A stretch of DNA of 46,559 bases. Source: Pseudomonas fluorescens (lineage in GTDB: Bacteria; Pseudomonadota; Gammaproteobacteria; Pseudomonadales; Pseudomonadaceae). The stretch spans positions 1 to 46,559 of the forward strand of contig NZ_LACH01000051.1 in assembly GCF_000968015.1 (NCBI RefSeq), read 5' to 3'. The notes below the pieces were generated by a model that did no database searches, was not told the DNA's origin, and saw only the letters and a program-made list of their open reading frames with translations. The position numbers were made by a program, and so were the translations under genes. Within the stretch, counting starts at the first letter, position 1. Each line of letters starts with the position of its first letter. Positions 35,004-43,770 of the stretch are shown here, in pieces.

Positions 35004-37823
35004 CTATTTTTCTTGCACAACCCTCGCCTGCGTTACCCGATCCACCAAATAGACTAGCCCGTGGTAATCAATTCCACCGTGTTGCGTCAGACCTATCTCA
35101 CACGTGCGGCTGGTAGAAATCCCCTCGCTGCACTGCTGAACCGCATCCTTGAGCGTGCGCAGTGAATGAGCGTTCAGCTCTGGCGTGGTAAAGCCCTTGT
35201 CGCCGGCAAACCCACAGCAATGAATGCCTTCAGGGATAACCACGTTTTTGCTGCACTTGCGCGCCAGATCGATCAACGCCTGACTTTCCCCAAGGTGCTG
35301 GGTGCTACAGGTGACGTGCACTGCGATTGGCGCTTCCTGCGGCGTGAAATCCAGACGATCCATCAGATGCGTGCGAATGAAACGCACCGGGTCGTAAAGG
35401 TCCAGGCGCACATCGCCCAAGTCCTGGGCCAGGCGCAAGGTGCAGGGGCTGGTGTCGCAGTAGATTGGGTCGAGCCCGCCGCGACTGGCGTGCAGCAAGG
35501 CGCCGATCAGTTCCTGGCGTTTGTGTTCGGCCTGTTCGGCGTAGCCCTTGGAGGCGAATGGTTGCCCGCAGCAGAGGTTGTCCAGATTGTCCGGGAAGAC
35601 CACTTGATAACCGGCCTTTTCTAGCAGCCCTCGGGTTTTGTCGTACAGCGACATTTGCTCTTTATCACCCGCTGCCGGGCCCATTGCCCGCGACACGCAG
35701 GCCGCGAGGTACACCACTCGAGGGCGTTCGTCCGACACAGTCGGGCTGAAGCGAATGGCTTTTTCCGGTTGCGGCATGGCGTTGGTCCATTGCGGGACCT
35801 GACCTTTGGATAGGCGCGTCAACGTTGCCGAAAGCTTTGCCAGTCGTGGCGCCCCCAACAGCATTCGCGCACCGTTGGCCACGTGCAGGGTGAACCGCGC
35901 GCCTTGCAACGCAGTGGCGAAATTACCTTCCAGCCAATTGGCGGTTTTCGTATGAGTTGCCTTCCGGCTACGGAGCTTTTTCACCAGCTCGCCGGTGTTT
36001 ATTCCTACAGGGCAACGCTGCGCGCAGAGGCCGGTGGCGGCGCAGGTGTCGATGCCTTGGTATTCGTAAGCGGCTTCGAGTTCGGTGGTGTCCACGCCAG
36101 CGCGTTTCTTCGCCTGAATGTCACGCCAGATCACGATGCGCTGGCGCGGGCTCAGGGTAAGGCCTTTAGAGGGGCAGACCGGTTCGCAGAAGCCGCACTC
36201 GATGCACTTATCCACAATCTCATCGGCGGCCGGCAACGGCTTCAGGTGCTTGAGGTGGACCTGCGGATCCTCGCTGAGCACCACGTCCGGGTTGAGAATG
36301 CCGTTGGGGTCGAGCAGACGTTTAAGCTGCCACATCAACTGGTAGGCATCGCTGCCCCACTCCAGTTCGACGAAAGGCGCCATGTTGCGGCCGGTGCCGT
36401 GTTCGGCTTTCAGCGAGCCGCCGAACTCCACTGCCACCAACTGTGCCACGTCGTCCATGAACGCCTGATAGCGTGCGACTTCTTCCGGGTTGTTGAAGCC
36501 TTGAGTGAAGACGAAGTGCAGATTGCCTTCCAGCGCGTGTCCGAAAAGGATCGCTTCGTCGTAGTGATGTTTGTCGAACAGCTCGATCAAGCGGTTTACG
36601 CCGATGGCCAGTTGTTCCACCGGGAAGGTCACGTCTTCGATGATCACCGTGGTGCCGGTTTTACGCACGGCGCCGACGGCAGGGAAGGTGTCTTTGCGGA
36701 TCGCCCAGAGCCGGGCGTTTTCCACCGGGTCTTCGGTGAAGTCGACCTGTTTTTCCACCGGGAACGAGGTCAGCGACGCCATGATGTGCGCCAGTTGTTC
36801 CTGCAGCAATGTGGACGATGCGGCGCGGGATTCGATCAGCAGCGCGCAGGCTTTGTTCGACAACTGTTGTACGAAAGTGGGCATGCCGGGTTTGTCCTGC
36901 ACCGAACGCAGACTGCGTCGGTCCAGCAGTTCCACGGCCGACACCGGTTGGCTTTTCAGCACGGTAACGGCGTTGCAGCAGGTTTCCACATCCGGGAATA
37001 CGATCAGTGCCGAGGCTTTGTTCGGATGATCGATTACCGTGTCGTAAGTGACCGCGCTGATGAAGCCAAGGGTGCCTTCGGAGCCCACCAGCAAGTGGCT
37101 CAAGATATCCACAGGCTCGTCGAAATCCACCAGCGCATTCAGTGACAGCCCGGTGGTATTTTTCAGACGGTATTTGTGGCGAATTCTCGCCGCCAGTTCG
37201 GCATTGGCGCGGGTCTCGCGGCCCAACGTTGCCAGACGTTCAAGCAGCGAAGCGTGGCTCTCACGAAACGCCGCAACACTGGCCGCATCTTCGGTATCGA
37301 GACGGCTGCCGTCGGCCAGCACCAGACGAATGCCAGCCAATGTGTGATAGGTGTTTTGCGCGGTGCCGCAGCACATGCCGCTGGCATTGTTGGCGACGAT
37401 ACCGCCGATTTTGCAGGCATTGATCGACGCCGGGTCCGGGCCGATCTTGCGCCCGAACGGTGCCAGCCATGCGTTGGCCTGTGCGCCGATCACACCCGGT
37501 TGCAGACGGATTTGCGTACCTTGCCCGCGAATCTCGCGACCGTTCCAGTTATCCCCCAGGACGATCAACACCGAGTCGCTGATGGCCTGGCCGGACAGGC
37601 TGGTGCCGGCGGCGCGGAAGGTCACCGGGACTTTATCCCGTTGCGCCAGTTTGAGCAGCGCAACCACTTCATCTTCGGACTCGACACGAATCACCAGTTT
37701 CGGAATCAGCCGATAGAAACTGGCGTCGGTGCCGAAGGCCAAGGTCGACAGCGGATCGTCGAAACGTCGCTCCTGGGGAATCAGTTGCTGCGCATCTCGC
37801 AGGAAAGCCGCGGGTAGATTCAT
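35004..37823 (-). CDS. dld: FAD/Fe-S D-lactate dehydrogenase (quinone-linked, Dld-II type)
   Basis: This 939-residue respiratory flavoprotein oxidises D-lactate to pyruvate. It has an N-terminal FAD-binding type 4 domain (RAAGTSLSGQA, GSEGTLGFISA), a FAD-linked oxidase C-terminal domain (EAILFGHALEGNLHFVF, EHGTGRNMAPF), two 4Fe-4S sites (CIECGFCEPVCPS and CATGLCAQRCPVG) and two CCG modules (CCGQPFASKG, CCGFAGDKG). This fused layout is the D-iLDH of pseudomonads and Shewanella Dld-II. The start overlaps lutC by 4 bases, so it is the last gene of the lldP-lutABC-dld unit. Confidence 0.93.
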   Translation of the reverse strand: MNLPAAFLRDAQQLIPQERRFDDPLSTLAFGTDASFYRLIPKLVIRVESEDEVVALLKLAQRDKVPVTFRAAGTSLSGQAISDSVLIVLGDNWNGREIRGQGTQIRLQPGVIGAQANAWLAPFGRKIGPDPASINACKIGGIVANNASGMCCGTAQNTYHTLAGIRLVLADGSRLDTEDAASVAAFRESHASLLERLATLGRETRANAELAARIRHKYRLKNTTGLSLNALVDFDEPVDILSHLLVGSEGTLGFISAVTYDTVIDHPNKASALIVFPDVETCCNAVTVLKSQPVSAVELLDRRSLRSVQDKPGMPTFVQQLSNKACALLIESRAASSTLLQEQLAHIMASLTSFPVEKQVDFTEDPVENARLWAIRKDTFPAVGAVRKTGTTVIIEDVTFPVEQLAIGVNRLIELFDKHHYDEAILFGHALEGNLHFVFTQGFNNPEEVARYQAFMDDVAQLVAVEFGGSLKAEHGTGRNMAPFVELEWGSDAYQLMWQLKRLLDPNGILNPDVVLSEDPQVHLKHLKPLPAADEIVDKCIECGFCEPVCPSKGLTLSPRQRIVIWRDIQAKKRAGVDTTELEAAYEYQGIDTCAATGLCAQRCPVGINTGELVKKLRSRKATHTKTANWLEGNFATALQGARFTLHVANGARMLLGAPRLAKLSATLTRLSKGQVPQWTNAMPQPEKAIRFSPTVSDERPRVVYLAACVSRAMGPAAGDKEQMSLYDKTRGLLEKAGYQVVFPDNLDNLCCGQPFASKGYAEQAEHKRQELIGALLHASRGGLDPIYCDTSPCTLRLAQDLGDVRLDLYDPVRFIRTHLMDRLDFTPQEAPIAVHVTCSTQHLGESQALIDLARKCSKNVVIPEGIHCCGFAGDKGFTTPELNAHSLRTLKDAVQQCSEGISTSRTCEIGLTQHGGIDYHGLVYLVDRVTQARVVQEK

Positions 37824-38491
37824 TGGTCCTCCAGGATCATGACCACGAGGTCTTTCGGACCGTGAGCGCCGTAGGCCAGGACCTGCTCGATGTCAGCGGT
37901 TTTTGACGGGCCGGACACCAGCAGGGCATTGGTCGGCATGCCTTGGGCCCACTCGAACTCCTGCTGCACTTGATAGAAGTTGTCGCGGATTTCACTGGCC
38001 TTGAGCAGGGCGAAATGCACCGGCGGCACGAGGCTCATCAGTCGCGGTTCTTCCCGCGTCGGCCAGATTATCAGACTACCTGTGGCGGCGATTGCACCCA
38101 GTGTGCCGGTCAGGCTGGCCGGCGTGTCGTTGAACAATTCGGTCTTCCATTCTTCAACCGGACGGTCGTAGGACTTGAGCGTTGGCAGATCAGGAATTTT
38201 CGCCCAGTGCTGAGTGACGCGTTGCCCGTGCGGTGTAGTCGGTGCGATCAACAAGCTCGGCAGCTGACGGTCCCGCAACAACTGAGCAAGCAACGAAGTC
38301 CAACCTTCGCCGGACGTCAGATGGATTTCGGTATGCACCGCTTCCATCAGTTTGCGCAGCTGCGGGATGCGTTGTTCTGCGGTGTACGTATAGGGCGCTG
38401 TCACCAGTTCGACGTCGAACTCGTCAGGCACCGGCGTGGTGCCCGTCAGACTTTTACGCAATTTGGCGAGGATATTTTGCTTGGCGCTCAT
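37820..38491 (-). CDS. lutC: LutC/YkgG-family lactate utilisation protein
   Basis: LutC is one of three proteins that together oxidise L-lactate to pyruvate (LutABC). This 223-residue member carries the LUD domain with ATGSLIIWPTREEPRLMSLVPPVHFALL and the C-terminal SGPSKTADIEQVLAYGAHGPKDLVVMILED. It starts MSAKQNILAKLRKSL. The start shares one base with the lutB stop, and its stop overlaps dld by 4 bases. Confidence 0.93.
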   Translation of the reverse strand: MSAKQNILAKLRKSLTGTTPVPDEFDVELVTAPYTYTAEQRIPQLRKLMEAVHTEIHLTSGEGWTSLLAQLLRDRQLPSLLIAPTTPHGQRVTQHWAKIPDLPTLKSYDRPVEEWKTELFNDTPASLTGTLGAIAATGSLIIWPTREEPRLMSLVPPVHFALLKASEIRDNFYQVQQEFEWAQGMPTNALLVSGPSKTADIEQVLAYGAHGPKDLVVMILEDQ

Positions 38492-39945
38492 CAGCGATCT
38501 CCCTGTTTGGCCAGATGCTCGCGGGCCATATCATGCAGTGAGCGGGCAGCGGGTTTCGGTGCGCTGTGGTTTTGCGTCCAGGGGCCGATGTTGCTCGGCG
38601 TCAGCGCACGCAGGCGCGTGGCGAAAAAGCCGAACAGACGATAGAGCGTAGGTGAACTGTTGAGCCTGGCCCAGGCGTTCCAGATAAAGCGTTCCTTGCG
38701 CGAATACTTGCTGCCTTGGCCGCGCATGATCTGATGCGGGTTGTCCGGTGCTTTGACGTTCTCTTCCCGTAGGCGCCGCAGCAGCGCCGGAATCGGAATT
38801 TTTACCGGACAGACTTCACCGCAGGCGCCACACAGTGACGAGGCACTCGGGTGGTCCGGGACTTTCGCCAGGCCGACCATGTGCGGGGTGATGATTTTTC
38901 CGATAGGCCCAGGGTAAACCTCCCCATAGGCGTGACCGCCAATTCGGGTGTAGACCGGGCAATGATTCATACAGGCGCCGCAGCGGATGCAGTTCAGGGT
39001 CTGGCGTAATTCGCTGTCGGCGAAGGCCTGGCTGCGACCGTTGTCGAGCAATACCAGGTGCACTTCCTGAGGGCCGTCGAGTTCATGTTCCTTGCGCGGG
39101 CCGGAAATCATGTTGACGTAAGTAGTGATCGGCTGGCCGAGGGCTGAGCGGGTCAGCAGTGACAGCAGCGGCACCACATCGCGCAGGTTTTCCACGACTT
39201 TTTCGATGCCGGTGACGGCGATGTGCACCGGTGGCACGGTGGTGGTCATGCGCCCGTTGCCTTCGTTTTCCACCAGCAGCAGGGTGCCGGTTTCGGCCAC
39301 GGCGAAGTTGACGCCGGAGACGCCGATGTCCGCTTCGAAGAATTTCTGCCGCAAGACCTTGCGACCGATCTGAATGAGTTGGTCAACGTCCTTGGTGTAT
39401 TCCACGCCAAGTTTGTCGTGGAACAAGGACGCGACCTGACCGGCATTCTTGTGGATCGCCGGCATAATAATGTGTGAAGGCTTCTCGTGGTCGAGCTGGA
39501 CGATGTACTCGCCCATGTCCGATTCCAGGCATTCAATGCCCTGTTCAGCGAGGAAATGATTCATTTCCATCTCTTCGCTGACCATCGATTTGCCCTTGAT
39601 CACTTGCCGCCCCTCGTGAGCGCGGATGATCGAGAGGACGATGCCATTGGCCTCGTCCACCGTTTCCGCCCAGTGCACTGTCACACCGTTGCGGGTCAGG
39701 TTCTGTTCAAGCTGCTCAAGCAGGTCGGGCAACTTGGATAAAGCACGGGCGCGGACAGCATTGCCCAGCACTCGCAAATGTTCTCTTTCGTGGGCATCGC
39801 TGAAGGACGCTGCCCGTTTTGTCATCAGCGAATCCATCGCCGTGCGAAAGTTATTTCGCAGTTGCTTGTCATCCAACGCCTTGTGAGCACGGGTGCGGAA
39901 ATCTTCTTCTACGGCAACCGTAGGAATAATCGCGGAAGCGTTCAT
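38491..39945 (-). CDS. lutB: LutB/YkgF-family iron-sulfur lactate oxidation protein
   Basis: LutB is the large iron-sulfur subunit of the LutABC L-lactate oxidation complex. This 484-residue protein has an N-terminal LUD domain (VTVHWAETVDEANGIVLSI, KGKSMVSEEMEMNHFL) and two cysteine motifs, CIRCGACMNHCPVY (about residue 317) and CGACGEVCPVKIPIPALL (about 373), that bind 4Fe-4S clusters. I chose the ATG at 39945 (GGAGGTGTTCT upstream); the frame extends to 40044 but lacks homology there. It overlaps lutA by 4 bases. Confidence 0.94.
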   Translation of the reverse strand: MNASAIIPTVAVEEDFRTRAHKALDDKQLRNNFRTAMDSLMTKRAASFSDAHEREHLRVLGNAVRARALSKLPDLLEQLEQNLTRNGVTVHWAETVDEANGIVLSIIRAHEGRQVIKGKSMVSEEMEMNHFLAEQGIECLESDMGEYIVQLDHEKPSHIIMPAIHKNAGQVASLFHDKLGVEYTKDVDQLIQIGRKVLRQKFFEADIGVSGVNFAVAETGTLLLVENEGNGRMTTTVPPVHIAVTGIEKVVENLRDVVPLLSLLTRSALGQPITTYVNMISGPRKEHELDGPQEVHLVLLDNGRSQAFADSELRQTLNCIRCGACMNHCPVYTRIGGHAYGEVYPGPIGKIITPHMVGLAKVPDHPSASSLCGACGEVCPVKIPIPALLRRLREENVKAPDNPHQIMRGQGSKYSRKERFIWNAWARLNSSPTLYRLFGFFATRLRALTPSNIGPWTQNHSAPKPAARSLHDMAREHLAKQGDR

Positions 39946-40766
39946 AGAACACCTCCGGTTCGCTGCCAAAGGAAGCTGGCGAGGTGTTGGCCGCGCAACG
40001 CTTCCTTCTGTTTCTCCAGCGAGCCATTGATGTTCATCAGGCAACCGCAGTCGGCACTCAGTACCTTGTGCGCGCCGGATTCCTTCAATGAGCGGGTCTT
40101 GTCAGCCACCATCGCGCCGGAAATGTCTGGCATACGGACGCTGAAAGTCCCACCGAAGCCACAGCATTCACTTTCATGGTTGTGGTCGACTCGCTCCACG
40201 TTGCTCAACTGCGCCAATAACTCACGGCCATGCAAGTGGGTGTTCATTTCACGGCGTGCCGAGCACGACGTGTGCAGCGCTACTTTGATTGGCTCGCCAC
40301 TGTCCTTGAGCTGCACCTTGCAGACAAACAACAGAAATTCGGCCAGTTCATAAGTCCGGGCAGCCAGCGCCTGAACCTGTTTCAGCGTGTCCGGCTCGTC
40401 CTTGAACAAGTCGGCGTAGTGTTCGCGCAACATCCCGGCACACGACCCCGATGGCACCACCACTGGATAGTCCCCGGCAAACAGCGCCAGTTGCGAGCGT
40501 GCCACGGTCCTCGCCTGCTCGGTGTAACCCGAGGTGTAGGCCGGTTGCCCGCAGCAGCTTTGCCCCTGCGGATACTCGACACGAATGCCTTCGCGTTCGA
40601 GCAAGTGAATCGCGTCCATCCCGGCTTCAGGGTAGAACAAATCCACCACGCAAGTTCCGAACAGGTAGACCCGTGATGGTTTCTCGCTGGGGTATTGCCG
40701 AGGCTCGGGCAGTGGCGGGGCGACGCGGGTCGCATTCGGCACAGCGTTGTAAAAAAGCTCGCTCAT
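39942..40766 (-). CDS. lutA: LutA/YkgE-family Fe-S oxidoreductase
   Basis: LutA is the two-CCG-module subunit of the L-lactate oxidation complex. This 274-residue protein has QSCCGQPAYTSG and CCGFGGTFSVRMPDISGAMV, the two cysteine-rich CCG domains (about residues 75-90 and 202-215). It is similar to the YkgE/LldE family. The ATG at 40766 begins MSELFYNAVPNATR. It lies 151 bases downstream of the lactate permease and is translationally coupled to lutB. Confidence 0.93.
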   Translation of the reverse strand: MSELFYNAVPNATRVAPPLPEPRQYPSEKPSRVYLFGTCVVDLFYPEAGMDAIHLLEREGIRVEYPQGQSCCGQPAYTSGYTEQARTVARSQLALFAGDYPVVVPSGSCAGMLREHYADLFKDEPDTLKQVQALAARTYELAEFLLFVCKVQLKDSGEPIKVALHTSCSARREMNTHLHGRELLAQLSNVERVDHNHESECCGFGGTFSVRMPDISGAMVADKTRSLKESGAHKVLSADCGCLMNINGSLEKQKEALRGQHLASFLWQRTGGVL

Positions 40767-40866
40767 CAGGCGTGTCTCCGGGTTGTCCCGGTTATCCGTC
40801 TGTTGAGGCTGCTGAATATAGAGAGACAAGCTTTCAGCAGCCTTACAGACCAGGTAGTGAATAGCT

Positions 40867-40891
40867 GACGCCGGAATCGTGGTCCGGCGTC
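40867..40891. promoter_or_regulatory. Intercistronic hairpin between lldP and lutA
   Basis: GACGCCGGA (40867-40875) and TCCGGCGTC (40883-40891) form a perfect 9-base stem with a 7-base loop. A T-run follows only on the plus strand (40894-40898), the opposite strand to the operon. On the lldP-lut mRNA it is therefore a 3' UTR or intercistronic stem without a U-tract. Confidence 0.6.
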
Positions 40892-40917
40892 GGTTTTTGC
40901 TTTTTATCGTGTAGTAC

Positions 40918-42609
40918 TTAGTGCACCAGCATGCCGGTGAACCAGTAGGCCTGAGCCAGCGTGATCAAGCCGACGATCGTTGCAAAGAACAGGCTGTGCT
41001 TGAGGGTGAAACGGAACAGATCCGATTCCTTGCCCACCAGACCGGTCGCGGCGCAGGCGACGGCGATCGATTGTGGCGAGATCATCTTGCCGGTCACGCC
41101 ACCGCTGGTGTTCGCAGCAACCAGCAACACATCGTTCACACCGATCTGGTGTGCAGTGGTCGCTTGCAGAGAACTGAACAGCGCATTGGACGACGTATCG
41201 GAACCGGTCAGGAATACGCCCAGCCAGCCGAGAAACGGCGAGAAGAACGGGAAGGCTGCGCCGGTGCCAGCCAGAACCAGCGCCATGGTCGAGGACATGC
41301 CCGAGTAGTTAGTGACGAAGGCAAAGGCGAGCACCATACCAATGGACAGAATCGGCCAGCGCAGCTCGTAGAAGGTCTCTTTCAAAGTGGTCAGACCAGT
41401 TTTGATATTGATCCTCAGTACCAGCATCGAGATCAGCGCGGAGAAGAAAATCGCCGTGCCGGTCGCGGAAATCGGGTCGAGTTTGAACACCGCCGGCATC
41501 GCCGTCGGTGCGGTCACGATCGGTGCGATCTTGATCACCATTTGATCCAGGTGCGGGATAGCGAAGTTGAACACCCAGCTATACATCGAGCCACCTGCAG
41601 CGAACATGGCCTTGAACGGTTTCAGCGTCCAGATCGTGACCAGCACGGTGAGGATTAGAAACGGCGACCAGGCTTTGAAAATTTCCCCCAAGCTGTAAGG
41701 CGAAGCCACGGTGGTGCGCTTCTGGCCGAAACCACCGGTGCTGGCCACCACGGAAGCCGAGACGGCGCCGACGATGTGTGCGCCTGCGGCGCGTTTTGGC
41801 TGCCAGACTTTCAGGAACAGGGTCAGAGAAATCAGGCTGACCAGCGCCGAGGTGATGTCCGGCAACTCCGGGCCAATGAAGTTCGAAGTGAAGTATTGGG
41901 TGACGGCAAAGCTCAAACCGGCCACCAGTGCGGCAGGCCAGGTTTCCCGAACTCCACGCAGGCCATCCATCATGAACACCAGCCAGAACGGCACGAACAC
42001 CGACAACAATGGCAGTTGCCGACCGGCCATGGCGCCGATCTTGAACGCGTCGATACCGGTCACTTGCCCGGCGACGATGATCGGAATCCCCAAGGCACCG
42101 AAGGCAACCGGCGCGGTGTTGGCGATCAGGCACAGGCCAGCGGCGTACAGCGGGTTAAAGCCCAGCCCAACAAGCAGGGCGGCAGTAATCGCGACCGGCG
42201 CACCGAAACCGGCTGCACCTTCCAGGAAGGCACCGAAGCAGAAGCCGATCAGCAGCACTTGCAGGCGCTGGTCGTCGGTAATCGACAGCACCGAGCTGCG
42301 GATCACTTCGAACTGACCACTCTTGACCGTCAGTTTGTAGAGGAATACCGCCGCCACGATGATCCAGGCAATCGGCCACAGACCGTAGGCGAAACCATAG
42401 CCGGCGGCGGCGAAGGCCATGTCGACCGGCATCTGGAAGGCGAAGATCGCCACGGCAATGGACAAGGCCAGCGTGATGCTGCCGGCCACGTGTCCTTTGA
42501 GTCGGAACACGGCCAATGCCAGGAAGAAAAACACGATGGGGATAACGGCCGCGAGCGCGGACACGCCGAGACTGCCGAGCGGAGAATAGAGCTGTTGCCA
42601 GGTTTGCAT
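40918..42609 (-). CDS. lldP: L-lactate permease LldP
   Basis: LldP imports L-lactate, D-lactate and glycolate with protons. The 563-residue inner-membrane protein has many hydrophobic helices and family segments: FCFGAFLEGAAGFGAPVAITAALLVGLGFNPL, GIPIIVAGQVTGID and the C-terminal TGSDTSSNALFSSLQ region. It is the first gene of a unit with lutABC and dld. It is divergent from lldR with a palindromic operator in between, 53 bases before its start. Confidence 0.96.
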   Translation of the reverse strand: MQTWQQLYSPLGSLGVSALAAVIPIVFFFLALAVFRLKGHVAGSITLALSIAVAIFAFQMPVDMAFAAAGYGFAYGLWPIAWIIVAAVFLYKLTVKSGQFEVIRSSVLSITDDQRLQVLLIGFCFGAFLEGAAGFGAPVAITAALLVGLGFNPLYAAGLCLIANTAPVAFGALGIPIIVAGQVTGIDAFKIGAMAGRQLPLLSVFVPFWLVFMMDGLRGVRETWPAALVAGLSFAVTQYFTSNFIGPELPDITSALVSLISLTLFLKVWQPKRAAGAHIVGAVSASVVASTGGFGQKRTTVASPYSLGEIFKAWSPFLILTVLVTIWTLKPFKAMFAAGGSMYSWVFNFAIPHLDQMVIKIAPIVTAPTAMPAVFKLDPISATGTAIFFSALISMLVLRINIKTGLTTLKETFYELRWPILSIGMVLAFAFVTNYSGMSSTMALVLAGTGAAFPFFSPFLGWLGVFLTGSDTSSNALFSSLQATTAHQIGVNDVLLVAANTSGGVTGKMISPQSIAVACAATGLVGKESDLFRFTLKHSLFFATIVGLITLAQAYWFTGMLVH

Positions 42610-42661
42610 ATGGGGTGGCCCCTAATTGTTGTTGGTCAGGCACTGGTCAGCGTTCTTGGAT

Positions 42662-42678
42662 AATTGGTAATACCAATT
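42662..42678. promoter_or_regulatory. LldR/PdhR-type operator
   Basis: AATTGGTAATACCAATT is a perfect 17-base palindrome (8-1-8) between lldP and lldR. It is of the TTGGT-N3-ACCAA class bound by FadR-type regulators such as PdhR and LldR. It probably controls the divergent lldP and lldR promoters, with lactate as inducer. A weaker TGGTC-N5-GACCA repeat lies at 42772-42786. Confidence 0.8.
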
Positions 42679-42871
42679 TACAATCGCTGTTGGCTAGGGT
42701 AAAAGCCTTGTAGGCGATGTGTCAATTTGCCGTCCTAGAACTTTTGTCGAATACGTGGTGCAGCAGTCATCTGGTCTGCTCGACCAAATGCCGTCTGGCA
42801 GGTGCTGACACAGCCCTGATAGGCCAGAATAGAGACCCCGGCGAGCCGTCGGGATCGTGGAGAAATGAGTT

Positions 42872-43639
42872 ATGGGGTTTGATCAAATTCGTCAGCGCCG
42901 TTTGTCTGACGATATTGTCGAGCAGCTCGAGGGGATGATTCTCGAGGGCACGCTGAAGGCGGGTGAGCGCTTGCCGGCCGAACGTGCGTTGGCCGAGCAG
43001 TTCGGCGTGTCACGCCCTTCGTTGCGCGAAGCGATTCAGAAACTGGCGGCCAAGGGCTTGCTGGTCAGTCGCCAGGGTGGCGGCAATTATGTGGTGGAGT
43101 CGCTGGGGTCAACCTTCAGTGATCCGCTGCTGCATCTGCTGGAAAGCAACCCTGAAGCGCAGCGCGACCTGCTGGAATTTCGTCACACCCTGGAAGCCTC
43201 CTGCGCCTATTACGCAGCCATGCGTGCGACGGATGTTGATCGCGAGCGATTGACCGCGGCCTTCAATGAATTGCAGGACTGCTATACGCGTCACGACGAG
43301 GTAAGTCGGGCGGAAGAGGGGGCGGCGGATGCGAAATTCCACCTGGCAATTGCTGAAGCCAGTCACAACGCGGTGTTGCTGCACACCATTCGCGGGTTGT
43401 TCGATTTGCTCAAGCGTAACGTGGTGACCAACATCGGCGGGATGTACAAGCAGCGTACGGAAACCCGCGACATGCTGATTACCCAGCATCGTGAGTTGTA
43501 CTTGGCGATTATCGAAGGACGGGCCGAGCAGGCGCGGGAAGTCTCCAGCCGACATATCTTGTATGTGCAGGAAGTGCTGGAAGAAGTGCGTCAGGAAGTA
43601 CAGCGCATGGCTCGGGCGGAGCGGCGCAAAGGGATGTAG
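42872..43639 (+). CDS. lldR: LldR, FadR-type GntR regulator of lactate utilisation
   Basis: LldR represses lactate genes until lactate binds. This 255-residue protein has a GntR winged helix-turn-helix (GERLPAERALAEQFGVSRPSLREAI, about residues 30-55) and a C-terminal FCD ligand domain with DLLEFRHTLEASCAYYAA and FHLAIAEASHNAVLLHTIRGL (His in the metal/ligand site). Divergent lldP and the intervening palindrome support the assignment over other FadR-family regulators. A GGAGA site lies 8 bases before the ATG. Confidence 0.93.
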   Translation: MGFDQIRQRRLSDDIVEQLEGMILEGTLKAGERLPAERALAEQFGVSRPSLREAIQKLAAKGLLVSRQGGGNYVVESLGSTFSDPLLHLLESNPEAQRDLLEFRHTLEASCAYYAAMRATDVDRERLTAAFNELQDCYTRHDEVSRAEEGAADAKFHLAIAEASHNAVLLHTIRGLFDLLKRNVVTNIGGMYKQRTETRDMLITQHRELYLAIIEGRAEQAREVSSRHILYVQEVLEEVRQEVQRMARAERRKGM

Positions 43640-43669
43640 TCAGTGAGTTTTGTGGTGGTTTGTGCGATC

Positions 43670-43750
43670 GCCATCGCGAGCAAGCTCGCTCCCACATTTG
43701 TATTGTGTCGTTCACAAATCCAATGTGGGAGCGAGCTTGCTCGCGATGGC
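43670..43750. repeat. Paired REP-type palindrome between lldR and smpB
   Basis: A 27-base arm starting GCCATCGCGAGCAAGCTCGC at 43670 has its perfect reverse complement at 43724-43750 (27-base loop). It is the same family as the copies at 14462 and 18558. It sits between the convergent lldR and smpB genes and may mark both transcript ends. Confidence 0.87.
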
Positions 43751-43770
43751 GGTCTCAGGCAAAAAGCGAA

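Noticed and set aside
35883..37145. 420-codon open frame antisense to dld
   Set aside because: Composition of a shadow frame; dld has complete FAD and Fe-S motifs on the minus strand.
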